A stretch of DNA of 64,000 nt. Origin: Isoetes taiwanensis. Lineage: Eukaryota; Streptophyta; Lycopodiopsida; Isoetales; Isoetaceae. A program made the translations under genes and the position numbers. The stretch is from assembly GCA_021234155.1 (NCBI GenBank), contig JAJEKV010000100.1, positions 3,448,116 through 3,512,115 of the forward strand, read 5' to 3'. Of this stretch, positions 1 to 9,356 are shown in pieces. Positions within the stretch are counted from its first letter, which is position 1, and every line of letters begins with the position of its first letter. The notes under the pieces are model-generated. The model worked only from the letters and a program-made list of their open reading frames with translations. It was not told where the DNA came from and did no database searches.

Positions 1-557
1 TTTCTAATGCAAGACTTTAAAAAATAGGCAGATGCCAATGACTTTGAATGTCTTTTGTATTCCCGCGCACTAACTTTGCACACAAAGACTGCTTTCTCAC
101 CAACTAACTTGCCATGTATTCAACTATGAACTCTCTCCCAGGCAACAACCATACCTGAGAAGAACAAAAGTCCACATATGCTTTAGAATTTGGATTGCCA
201 TTGAGTTCCAGATTGACATGGGAATATATTTGCCCGATTCCAGAAGCTAAAACTCTGCCTATTAAAAAAAATTGCAAACAGTATTTTCTAGCACATCTAG
301 CATATGAGAAGGCCCAAATACATGTCAGGTTTGGGCACAAAAAACAGAGATCAATCTTCTTAAAAAGACAGAAGCATTTGAGACATGCTATTTTCTTTTT
401 GTCTTTCTTCTTATAATATAAGCTCTTCAATACATGATACTTTTGACGTAACTTCCAAACCGCAGTTGTATGAACACGAAATTATGTGCAAGAGTAATCT
501 CTGATGGCATAGTTCCACCTCCTGATAACATAGTTCTAACCTCCTTGTTCACACTAT
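1..557. other. AT-rich intergenic stretch, nothing recognised
   Basis: I see no gene, RNA or mobile-element end here. The short open frames on both strands have no family resemblance and overlap each other, as expected by chance in AT-rich DNA. Confidence 0.5.
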
Positions 558-740
558 GATTTTCCTGGTTAACTTTTCGCATAAGGCATATTAAGTGGGA
601 TATCTCTTCTTCTAGGAACTGACAAATTAATGCCCTTAATAGTTTTTCTACTTTTCACATAAGGCATATTTAAGTGCTGGCAAATTAATGCCCTTACGAT
701 TTTCCTGGTTAACTTTTCAATTAAGGCATATTGAGTGGGC
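558..740. repeat. Imperfect direct repeat of about 43 bp, spaced by 97 bp
   Basis: The block at 558-600 recurs at 698-740. Both begin GATTTTCCTGGTTAACTTTTC and continue with an AAGGCATATT(A/G)AGTGGG tail. A third partial copy of the tail lies between them near 658-675, and the phrase CAAATTAATGCCCTTA occurs twice. Origin unknown. Confidence 0.7.
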
Positions 741-795
741 ATATGCCCTTGCATGTGTCGTCCTATAACCCGTTGGGTTCCTGTGGACGTAAAAA

Positions 796-909
796 TTCAT
801 CTCATCTCATCTTATCTTATCTTATCTTATCTTATCTTATCTTATCTTATCTTATCTTATCTTATCTTATCTTATCTTATCTTATCTTATCTTATCTTAT
901 CTTATCTTA
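796..909. repeat. (CTTAT)n microsatellite
   Basis: About 22 pentanucleotide units, starting with two or three CTCAT variants, then uninterrupted CTTAT and a final CTTAC. The uniformity points to recent slippage. The long open frame across it is just translated repeat. Confidence 0.95.
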
Positions 910-1171
910 CATAGGGCCTGGAAAATTAATGCGTTAATCTAGTTACGGGAGTTTGTCTAATCCACCTGGGAGCTTGTCTAATCCATCTATGCGATAATCT
1001 AGCTATAGGAGTCTATCTAATCCATCTACTATATGGTTAGAACAGCATTCACCTTTGCATGAAGGAGTTTGATGGATACTTTAAGTTGTTGATTTCTGTT
1101 TTGTTTTTTTTTCTTTGGGCTTAAAAGTTTACAATTGCACAAGTGGTCATATTGCTTACGAAAGATGAGTT
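910..1171. other. Intergenic, nothing recognised
   Basis: Contains short local repeats of the type AATCCA-CT with TCTAATCCA phrases (about 955-1025), but no gene or element end that I can support. Confidence 0.4.
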
Positions 1172-1347
1172 TGAACTTGAATCATCATGAGCCTTCTATG
1201 ATTGAGTGGACAAGTTGGGGATCGAACCCAGAACCTCTTATTTGCAAGCCAAGTACTCTACCACTGAGCTATTGGCCCTTTGATAGACTTTTGGCACTCT
1301 GAGTCATTCTTCATGTGCGCCCTTACACATACTCCAACATTTCAACA
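1172..1347 (-). repeat. TRIM 3' LTR, about 176 bp
   Basis: Second copy of the LTR, preceded on the element's sense strand by a purine tract. Its outer end (1172-1184) matches the other LTR poorly, so that boundary is approximate. Confidence 0.7.
1208..1278 (-). other. tRNA-Ala(UGC)-like sequence inside the TRIM 3' LTR
   Basis: Same position and orientation as the copy at 1776-1846. The T loop here is the canonical TTCGATC (box B GGTTCGATCCC-like). The anticodon loop again shows TGC; the anticodon and acceptor stems are weaker. Confidence 0.6.
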
Positions 1348-1403
1348 TTCCCCCTTAATGGGCACACCAATCCATTCCAGCTTTCACCACAATCCACATA
1401 TGC

Positions 1404-1716
1404 TCCCCTCTTCGAGCAACTCCACCACAACGGGAGTTGGGCTTTCACTGGCCAAGCTTTGCTCATTCTCACCCCTACACCACTGGGGACCTCCTCGAGC
1501 AACTCCACCACGACGGGAGTTGGGCTTTCACTGGCCAAGCTTTGCTCATTCTCACCCCTACACCACTGGGGACCTCCTCGAACAACTCCACCACAGTGGG
1601 AGTTGGGCTTTCACTGGCCAAGCTTTGCTCATTCTCACTCCTACACCACGGCGGGAGTTGGGCTTTCACTGGCCAAGCTTTGCTCATTCTCATCCCCACA
1701 CCACTGGGGACTCACC
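1404..1716. repeat. 83-bp tandem repeat, about 3.8 copies, TRIM interior
   Basis: Units start near 1404, 1490 and 1573, with a shorter one near 1651. Each contains GGGAGTTGGGCTTTCACTGG, then CCAAGCTTTGCTCATTCTCA and CACCACTGGGGAC. The overlapping long open frames on both strands follow from this repeat and are not genes. Confidence 0.9.
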
Positions 1717-1732
1717 CTTTACTTGGGACCAT

Positions 1733-1745
1733 GGCTCTGATACCA
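1733..1745 (-). other. Primer-binding site, tRNA-Met type
   Basis: Reads TGGTATCAGAGCC on the minus strand, immediately inside the 5' LTR. This is the common plant tRNA-Met complement. Confidence 0.85.
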
Positions 1746-1922
1746 TGTTGAGAAATGAGCCTTCTATGATTGGGCGGACAGGCTGGGGATCAAACCCAAG
1801 ATCTCTTGCTTGCAAGCCAAGTACTCTATCACTGAGCTACCGGCCCTTTGATGGACTTTCAGCACTCTTCCACTGAGTCATTCTTCATGTGTGCCCATTA
1901 CACATCCTCCAACATTTCAACA
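1746..1922 (-). repeat. TRIM 5' LTR, 177 bp
   Basis: Begins and ends with the short inverted repeat TGTTGA/TCAACA. It aligns over nearly its whole length with the copy at about 1172-1347; shared blocks include the tRNA-like part and the CATTCTTCATGTG segment. The primer site adjoins its inner end, which fixes the orientation. Confidence 0.8.
1776..1846 (-). other. tRNA-Ala(UGC)-like cloverleaf inside the TRIM 5' LTR
   Basis: The minus strand folds as a 71-nt tRNA shape. Acceptor arm GGGCCGG pairs with CCTGTCC with one mismatch and one G-U. The D arm is GCTC/GAGT. The anticodon arm has loop CTTGCAA (anticodon TGC, Ala). The T arm has loop TTTGATC closed by a GGG/CCC stem. Boxes A and B of a Pol III promoter are therefore present in the sense direction of the element. 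It is part of a repeat, so I do not call it a functional tRNA gene. Confidence 0.65.
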
Positions 1923-2280
1923 TAGAAGCTTTTGTTGGATGGCCCAAACAAGTTAACTGAAGAGGAATATCATGGGCTATTAGAGGGACATGAGCCATTA
2001 TGGTGTGGAGGAGGAAATACATGTTGGGAAATAAGCTTTATAATATACACCTTAAAGGTAGATCAAATACAAAACTTGCAGTATTTTTGAGCTTGCTTTG
2101 AGTTGCCTATCACAACTTCTGATGTTTTGAGATCAATCTCAAGGACTATAAAATATTTTGTCAAGTGTCATGAATTATGGCACCGTTAACACTTACTTGA
2201 TGTAAATATTTTGTCGAGATTCATTTTGCGAGAAAGATCATGGTATTCTGTTCACTTTTCCTATGGAATAGTGTTTGTTA

Positions 2281-2313
<33 letters not shown>

Positions 2314-2631
2314 TATAAATGCATGATGAAAGTCATTAATTGTTAAAAATCATCATATCTTTCCATGTCATTTCTTTGAATCTTTCTTATCTTAGCAAAT
2401 GATTTGCTACATTCTATGTGTTACTAATTGATGCATTTTTGGGACGATTATTTGCTTAGAATGAGACATAAATATGCCATATCCCAAATGGGACATGTAT
2501 CAATCCAAAACCATATGGCATGTAATACATTTGTATTTTATAGATTAGAATTTCTTTCTAATAGTTTGTACTTCCAATTTGTGAAGGAATATAATGGAAG
2601 GCAAACGAGGCACTTGGATATGCAAGATAAT
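1923..2631. other. Intergenic with a 30-bp poly(A) run
   Basis: No gene is recognised. A run of about 30 A lies at 2282-2311. It could be a retroelement tail, but no matching element body or target duplication is apparent upstream. Confidence 0.5.
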
Positions 2632-2648
2632 GAAGTTGCAAGTTATGC
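2632..2648. repeat. LINE target-site duplication, left copy
   Basis: GAAGTTGCAAGTTATGC, identical to 11375-11391. Confidence 0.92.
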
Positions 2649-3158
2649 GGCGTTGCGGATATGAACGTTAGGCGCTTAGGAACACGCCTCGGATTCCGTG
2701 CGAAACCCAGGCTCGATGGATGAGGCCTTCTTGGAGGCTATTCTCCAGGGTCTGCGTTCCCCTGTTATCCCTTCTGACTTTGATGTGACAGTGTCATTCT
2801 TGGATAGCCTCATAATTCAGTTGTACAATTCTAGAACTAGAATAGGATTCAGTAGATCAGATTTTAGCAGTCACTATCTTAGTATTCTGTGCTTCGACAG
2901 AGTCGGATCTTTAAAAATCTTGGCTGACAACTCGGGATATCTTGCCTCAGGAAGATGTTCACGCAATCTCTTTCAAATTTTGGTGCTTGATAGATTTGGG
3001 GTTGAACCAATTTTGCACTGGACGGACTTCTTTGATCTTCGGCCAGCCTGGTTTTACTCAGACCTTCAAATCCTAGTGTGGAGATTTGCGGGAGAAAACT
3101 AAAGATATCTACCAAAGTAGGGAAAAGTGGTTCTGTGCCCTCATAGAATAAAAAAGAA

Positions 3159-5050
3159 ATGGAGAGGGCTCTCAAGAGCATCGGAGATGAGGAATGGACC
3201 AATATTTTTTGGATGGAGGACAGGAAAGATAAGGTATGGGACAAAATGAAGACAATGTGCATTACCTTTGAGCTTATAAAAGATCAGCAAAAAGCAGCAG
3301 CAGTATGCATGGACGTCCTGGGAGATGGAGTTATATGTGATACCCTAGAAAAGCTAAAATCCTTGGAGAAAGATTATGTTTCCAGAAGGGCAAATGACAG
3401 AGACTGGGCCTGGAATACTCTAGAATTGCTTCAAGACATGGATAGAAACCTCTGCACTGATCATGGCTAAGCAGGGTCACACAAAAATGGATTGTTGTAG
3501 CCTCAAAATTAACGTTTTTCAAAAATCTACGAATGAATTGCTCAATCTTGCTAAGACAACCCTGGTAGACCTCGAAAATCTACAATGGAACTCCAAAGCC
3601 TCAACAAAGCTGATCAAAAGGTGGAAGGAAGCGGAAGATCATGTTATCGAAAGGCACTGGAAGCAGGCTCTCAGTAAGCTCCCATCTGGAGCAGATCAGA
3701 TTCTTGGGAAGGTATTCCAGAAATATGAAACCTTTCAAACAAGGCTTAAGAAAGATACCAATGCATGCAATATCAGGAACTCCAATGGATACTTCAACCT
3801 GCTAGAAACTGAGCAATGCAATTGCAAGAACTGTGAAGAAGTCAACGGCTCCGGGAGAACAAAACGATTACCAAAATTGGGGATCAACGCATTAGCAATC
3901 GGATTCCTATTATTGGGAAAAGCGACAAAGCTAAAGGTCAAATTCTTCCTTCTTTGTTTCTTGTGACAGCCCGATTAATAAGTATACCTCTGCTAATTCG
4001 AATTTCATTGATCTCTCAGAAATCAAAGACCCCACAGCTATTAACCTTTGCTCAGAGAAGGGTCTTCTCATTCATTTCCCAATCAAAAGCCCTTCTATTG
4101 GAGAAATTAAATTCTGGATAACCAAGATGCATAGAGTTCCTATTCAATCCCTGCGTAAAATTGATGACATGACCTTTGAAATCCTATGCAGGGATAATTA
4201 TAGTGTGACTTATATACTAAAAAAGAAGCTAGGTAAAATTAGCAACAATGATTTCTATATTATGAGATGGAGCCCTCTCTTCACCCCTGGTAATCCCAAG
4301 CACATTTCGACCTCTACCTGGATTACCTTTCCCAATTTGCCACCAGCCTTTTGGACTTTATCCCATCTCAAGGCCATATCTGGTAATCCTAGGGAAATTA
4401 TTTGCATTAACATCCCTCAAACTAACTTTCCCTCTATTTGTATCCCTAAGGAAATTGATTCTAAATGGCTGGAGGCTGTTAAGATTAAACTGTCCGAGGA
4501 CAGAACTCTTAATCTCGAAATTTTGTACTCGTATCCAAAAGATTCCTGAAAGAAATTTAAATGTTCGTGACACTGGTCCCTATAACGAGCAGCCACCCCT
4601 TATAATCCGGCAGGAATGGCGTCCAAAGAAGAAAGAAGATGATAATAGGTCGGTTATGGACATCAAGGAAATAAAAAAGGATGAGGTTCAGGTAAGTAAC
4701 AGAACAGAAGGTAACAAGGAATATTTTCTAAACTCTGAACGCAATTCTCTATTTTTAGACAACAATTGGAATCTCTTACTTAGAAATGTCAATCTTGAGG
4801 TTGAGTTTAAACAGGTATGATGACTCTATCTTTCCCCCTCAAAGGTGAAAGTCAAAGTCAAGCAGAGGCTGAAACAGAGGATCTCATCTCAGAGAATGAT
4901 TTTATTCAATCATGTGATGAGAGAGGTTGGAAACATATTACTTCAAAGAGGAGGAAGAGGTCAGAAAAATTTTTATATTGGATCTGTCAGAATCAGACCA
5001 AGGAATTCAGCCATCCAATCTAGGATGGCCAAAGGTTTGTATAAATGTTA
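3159..5050 (+). pseudogene. LINE ORF1 remnant (DUF4283-type RNA-binding protein)
   Basis: ORF1 of plant L1 elements makes an RNA-binding chaperone that coats the element RNA. It is now split into frames at 3159-3470, 3463-3966, 4127-4549, 4455-4820 and 4817-5023. The first two are charged and helical, coiled-coil-like. The frame at 4127-4549 has the DUF4283 pattern: an aromatic-rich strand with MRWSPLF, then a W(I/V)xFPNLPPAFW-type block and a LKAISGNP helix. I do not see the usual CCHC zinc knuckle near the end, so it is lost or was absent in this family. The breaks are frameshifts and stops, and no frame is intact. Confidence 0.7.
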
Positions 5051-5053
5051 ATG

Positions 5054-5989
5054 TCTAATTCCATCAAGATTATTACCTGGAATCTCTAGGGTATCAACAA
5101 TCTTGTCAAAAGGGATCGTTTGAAGGTTTGTCTCTCCACCCTTAACCCTGATATTTTATTTATCCAGGAACACAAGATCCATGATCCTGACCATGGTAAC
5201 ATAATTTCCGAGCTTTACCCCCTAATTTTAAAATTTGGTCCATTAGTGCTAATGACGCTTCTGCAGGAATTGCTATTGCCTGGAATCAGAGGATCAATCT
5301 GGAAGTGGATCACATGATCCATGACAACAATGGGAGATGGCAGATCCTAGCTGGCAGTACTGAATCTGGCAAAATTGCCTTGGCAAATGTCTATTCCTAT
5401 CATAATCCTTCTGATAGGACTATGGTTTGGAACAAAGTCAACCAGAGCCTGGCTAATCTTGATATTGATGACCTGATCCTTGGTGGTGACTTCAACATGG
5501 TTACTGATAGCTTTATGAAGAACAGAAACTTCAAAGTCCTTTTGCCTCAGAAGAGCTATACTTGGTCAAACCTTCTTACTGCACATAACCTCATTTTGGC
5601 CAGAACTAAGCCCAATGCTTTCAACTGGCCAGATCACAGGGCTGATCCCATTTGCTGCCTTCACGACAGGTTCTATTCAACTAAGAATCTTTGGACCAAA
5701 TATAGCAGAGTTGAGAATTTGACAGGCTATACTTTGTCGGATCATTACCCTCAGTTGATCACAGTGACAGGGAAAGATAACCAAAAAAGAAAGAAATCCT
5801 ACTTTAAGATGAATGTCAGCCTCTTGGACCAGGAAGATTGCTTAATCAAGCTACTGAACATAATTAATTGTCACCCTAAGCCTGTTGGTGATTTAGGTTG
5901 GATGTGGTGGTTGATTAATCTAGCAAAGCATATTAAGAAATGGCTCAAAGAATGGGGAAGAAGCATCCACTATCAGAATCAAGCCAACT
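5054..5989 (+). pseudogene. LINE ORF2 part 1: APE-type endonuclease
   Basis: The endonuclease nicks target DNA to start reverse transcription. The start is at the SIKIITWN motif near 5056. It is followed by an in-frame stop where the family has an arginine (WNxRG), then IQEHKI with the catalytic glutamate near 5165. After a frameshift the frame at 5305-6072 has GDFN (near 5485) and SDHYP (near 5740), the last two catalytic blocks. So all main motifs are present, but the domain is broken by at least one stop and one frameshift. The frame then runs into the inserted LTR at 5990. Confidence 0.85.
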
Positions 5990-7451
5990 TGTTACAACAA
6001 TACATCATATTACCTCGAAGTGTAACTCATCCACATATCCATAGCTGCAAAGAACATAATCATATGCCATAAAACATGAGAGCTCCTACCCATGGCTCCG
6101 ACTCATAAGGAGGTAGACCGACTGGATAGGCCTCAATATAGAGCAGACCGAGTCATAACAATGGCGGGGCTGGCTATAGACAATGGCTAGGGTTGACCAC
6201 TCCATCCGCCCCTCCTGTGCATACTTTGCAGATGGGCTAGATCAAGCTGTGGCATGACTCTAACCTTCCGGATACGCAATCCCATGGCATCACCCATTGG
6301 GACTGCTCTAGGTTGCATCTCCCTGGTCCGACGAGGTAGGAAGGGTTGCATCTCCCTGGTCCGACGAGGTAGGAAGGGTTGCATCTCCCCTTCCCGGGGT
6401 CTAGAGGCTCCACGGGCGGCTAGAGAATCGTGACGACACACGATTCGTACCCGACTGAACCCCCCAAAACAAGAGCCAAGCTGACACTTGCAGCTCTTGA
6501 GAGGCAGGGCGACACCATTGCCCCAGGAGGTGTCGAACCATGCTCGGCCCACATGAAGTGACCGACCATAAGCCTAGCCCACTACGGGATCCCCCGAAGC
6601 CCCCACTCGGCAGGGATCCACCCTCCATCTTGCCTCTAGCCCCATCGTGTAGTGCTGAGTCACATCATAGCTTCCATAGCCCGGTGGGTTCCTATGCACA
6701 AGCCGCAACTAATAGGAACTAAGGGATCTACACTAGGAGCATACTACATATGGCCCTAGGTCCCTACCCCCCTTCCCAATACAGGAGGAGCAAACAAGAT
6801 CAACCAACATCCCATAACATCATATCATGATAATCATAATAAGAACATCGTAACCTAATCATACATATCTAACTAACAGTTAGAGTTCCTTGATTAGGGT
6901 TCAAGATGTTCAACAAAGATTCTAGGGTGGCTCTACTCTAGACACAAAATACTAATCCATCTGGAGTGCTAACTTCCAGATGTACTAACATGAACTCTAC
7001 TCAACCTACCTCCTCCAGAAGCGCTTCCTCCCATCCCTGGCGTCTCCATGCTCCTTGACGTGGGTCGAAGGCTTGCTCCCTCAACGATCATGCACACCTT
7101 CCAGGGGCTGCTGCTCCAGGCTAGGCTTATGACGAACGATACTCGAAACGGGGTTTCGGGCACGTAGATGAGAGTTCAGGTGCTAGGTCAGGGAAAAGGG
7201 TCTAGGGTTAGGGTAGGTGAGGGTCCACATGGGATGCCACGTGGCACCACTAGGACGAGGCCGTGTGGCGGTTGCCCAATAGGATAAGGCCATGTGGAAA
7301 TGGGCCTTATCCTAAGGTTATCTAAGTTAGACAATTAACTTAGATGTGCACCCCTTACCACTTTCTAAGGCAAGGCTACCTAGGTAGGCTTGTATGGTGA
7401 CGGGTCCAGGAATATACGTATTTATAGCGTATATTCCCCTGGAACGTCACA
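5990..7451 (-). mobile_element. Solo LTR inserted in LINE ORF2
   Basis: A 1,462-bp block that splits the LINE exactly between endonuclease and RT. On the minus strand it starts TGTGACGTTCC and ends GTTGTAACA, the TG...CA ends of an LTR. Near its 5' end is an inverted repeat GGAATATAC...GTATATTCC around CTATAAATA. Two relatives lie in this window: 60753-61631 (plus) and 63594-64000 (minus, with a primer site). No convincing target duplication is seen. Family unassigned. It is younger than the LINE it interrupts; divergence from the other copies suggests it is not recent. Confidence 0.7.
6311..6390. repeat. 33-bp tandem repeat inside the solo LTR
   Basis: Two full units and a partial third, each starting GGTTGCATCTCCCTGGTCCG. 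The repeat explains the duplicated reading in the minus-strand open frame at 6187-6552, which is not a gene. Confidence 0.85.
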
Positions 7452-8461
7452 GAAACAGACTTAGTAATGCTCCTATTGATCAACAGGACATCATCAAAAT
7501 TCAGATTGAGAAAGAGAAAATCAACATTGCCAAATGATGGAAGGTGAAGGCCAAGATTAAGGAGCTCAAGGAAGACGAAAGATGCAACTCCAAATATTTC
7601 TTCATTAAAGCCAAAACAAGAATTAAGAGGAATCAAATTTGTGAAGTCAAGATTGGGGATGATCAGATTTCTGGGGATCACAACCTCAAAAAGGCTGCAG
7701 TTGACCACTTCACTGCCATTATGGAAACTAACATGGACTGCTCAGAAGAAGTGATGGACACGTTCATCAACATGAGGAGAAAAGTCAATAGCAGCCAGAA
7801 TGATATGATTACCACCCCCTTTGTCAATGATGAGCTTAGGGAAGTGATCTTGAGTATGGACAATGGGAAGACCCTGGGATTTTTTAAGAAAGCTTGGCCT
7901 ATTTTAGGGGATGGCATTACCAAGCTTGCCAATGAGTTCAGAATATGCGAGTGTCTGGATGCTAGAATTAATACCAGCCTTATTGCCCTTATCCCGAAAA
8001 TCGACTCCCCCATTTCTTTTGCTGATTACAGACCTATCTCTTTGACTAATGTTATTTACAAGATTATTGCAGGTGCTTTATCTGCTAGACTTAAGAAGGT
8101 TCTGGATTCCATAATCAGCAACACCCAATCAGCCTACCTCAAAGACAGATACATCCATGACAATGTGGTCACTGCTATATTGGGCCTGCAATGGGCTAAA
8201 GATTCCAAGCAAGAAGTGGCCCTTCTCAAATTAGACATCACCAAAGCCTTCGACAAAGTGAGCTGGAATTTCTTATTTAAGAGCTGCAGAGCCTTGGGTT
8301 TCAATGAAGAAAGTATTGGTATTTTTAAAGCCATTCTTGGTAATTCTAGATCTGCTGTTTTCATAAATGGTGAGTGTAGCCCCTTCTTCTCCATTCAGAG
8401 GGGGGTTAAACAAGGTTGTTCTCTTGCTCCCTTTCTCTTTTTAATTATTATGGAAGCTCTT
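7452..8461 (+). pseudogene. LINE ORF2 part 2: reverse transcriptase, fingers and palm
   Basis: ORF2 resumes directly after the inserted LTR; a stop near 7536 interrupts it, and the frame starting at 7544 is then open for over 900 bases. Visible RT blocks are IALIPK and FADYRPISLTNVIYKIIAGALSAR (written here in two pieces: FADYRPISL, then NVIYKIIA), SAYLKDR, then LDITKAFDKVSW with a catalytic Asp at about 8234-8254, and QRGVKQGCSLAPFLF near 8398-8440. The frame ends where the SINE-like units are inserted after MEALPTYS. This is the best preserved part of the element. Confidence 0.88.
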
Positions 8462-8472
8462 CCTACATATTC

Positions 8473-8915
8473 TAAACGAGGTGCACCCTGGACTACCACA
8501 GTCGTCGAATTCGTTGATCCTACGACCCAGATCGTATGTTGGAGCCTCTGGGCACCTCTCGTTTCGCTTATAGTCATTTATGATTGGAGGCGCCTATGAT
8601 TTTGAAATATCAAATATGATTTTGCCTAAGGTTTTGAAGGAATATCGAACCTCTATACGGTTTCGCCTAAGATTATAGAATATGAAATACGGGGGCTCGA
8701 ACCTCTACCAAAATAATTCAATGTCCTAATAACACTATTTTAACCAATGTACGCGGTGAGCTAATATGATTATATTTTATCTTGAATCTATGTTTTTTTT
8801 TTTTATAACAACCCATTCAATTGTTTTAGGGATATATGGTCTATGATTTCAAAAATTGTTATTTTTACATCTATATCAAATCCCCCTGGAACCCCCTGTT
8901 ATTTTGCTACATATT
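8473..8915. mobile_element. SINE-like non-autonomous unit, copy 1
   Basis: A 443-bp unit bounded by the 11-bp target sequence CCTACATATTC (8462-8472) and GCTACATATTC (8916-8926). On the minus strand it contains box-A-like TAGCTCACCGCG and a perfect box B, GGTTCGAGCCCC, about 80 bp apart, so it seems tRNA-related. At the left end AAACGAGGTGCACCC and GGGCACCTCTCGTTT form a long-loop hairpin. There is no coding capacity. A SINE is the best guess; the internal position of box A, about 160 bp from the presumed 5' end, is atypical. Confidence 0.6.
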
Positions 8916-8926
8916 CTAAACGAGGT

Positions 8927-9345
8927 GCACCCTGGACTACCACAGTCGTCAGATTTGTCGATCCTACGACCCAGATCGTATGTTGGAGCCTCTGGGCACC
9001 TCTCGTTTCGCTTATGGTCATTTATGAGTGGAGGCGCCTATGATTTTGAAATATTATACAATTTTGCCTAAGGTTTTGAGGGAATATTGAACCTCTATAC
9101 GATTTCGCCTAAGATTATAGAATATGAAATACGAGGGCTCGAACCTCTACCAAAATAACGCAATGTCCTAATAACACTATTTTAACCAATGTACCCGGTG
9201 AGCTAATGTGATTATATTTTATCTTGAATCTATGTTTTTTTTTTATAACAACCCATTCAATTGTTTTAGGGATATATGGTCTATGATTTCAGAAATTGTT
9301 ATTTTTACATCTATATCAAATCCCCCTGGAACCCCTTGTTATTTT
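8927..9345. mobile_element. SINE-like non-autonomous unit, copy 2
   Basis: A 419-bp unit nearly identical to 8473-8915 in the same orientation; the size difference comes from a few small gaps such as T-run length. It is followed by a third copy of the target sequence, CCTACATATTC, at 9346-9356. Removing both units and two target copies restores a continuous LINE text. Confidence 0.65.
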
Positions 9346-9356
9346 CCTACATATTC

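Larger units (their letters stand above)
1172..1922 (-). mobile_element. TRIM: miniature LTR retrotransposon with tRNA-like LTRs
   Basis: Read on the minus strand this has every cis part of a small LTR element. A 5' LTR (1922-1746, TGTTGA...TCAACA) is followed directly by TGGTATCAGAGCC (1745-1733), the tRNA-Met primer site. Then come about 385 bp of non-coding interior and a purine-rich tract (AAGGGGGAA, near 1356-1348) abutting the 3' LTR (1347 to about 1172). There is no coding capacity, so it must depend on another element. The far end of the 3' LTR is degraded and no target duplication is visible. The LTRs differ at many sites, so the copy is old. Size and organisation match the TRIM class; the tRNA-like LTR content recalls Cassandra, which carries a 5S gene in its LTR. 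Confidence 0.8.

Noticed and set aside
731-937. Repetitive Ser/Tyr/Leu protein
   Set aside because: Only the (CTTAT)n microsatellite in translation.
1208-1846. Two tRNA-Ala genes
   Set aside because: The tRNA-like parts sit in two LTRs, have weak anticodon or acceptor stems and lie in matching LTR context, so they are repeat components and not tRNA genes.
1280-1876. 198-codon plus-strand frame and several overlapping frames on both strands
   Set aside because: They are translations of the 83-bp tandem repeat and the TRIM LTR; frames are open on both strands because the repeat lacks stops.
5985-7456. 5-bp target duplication around the solo LTR in the LINE
   Set aside because: Flanks CAACT and GAAAC do not match; no duplication could be supported.
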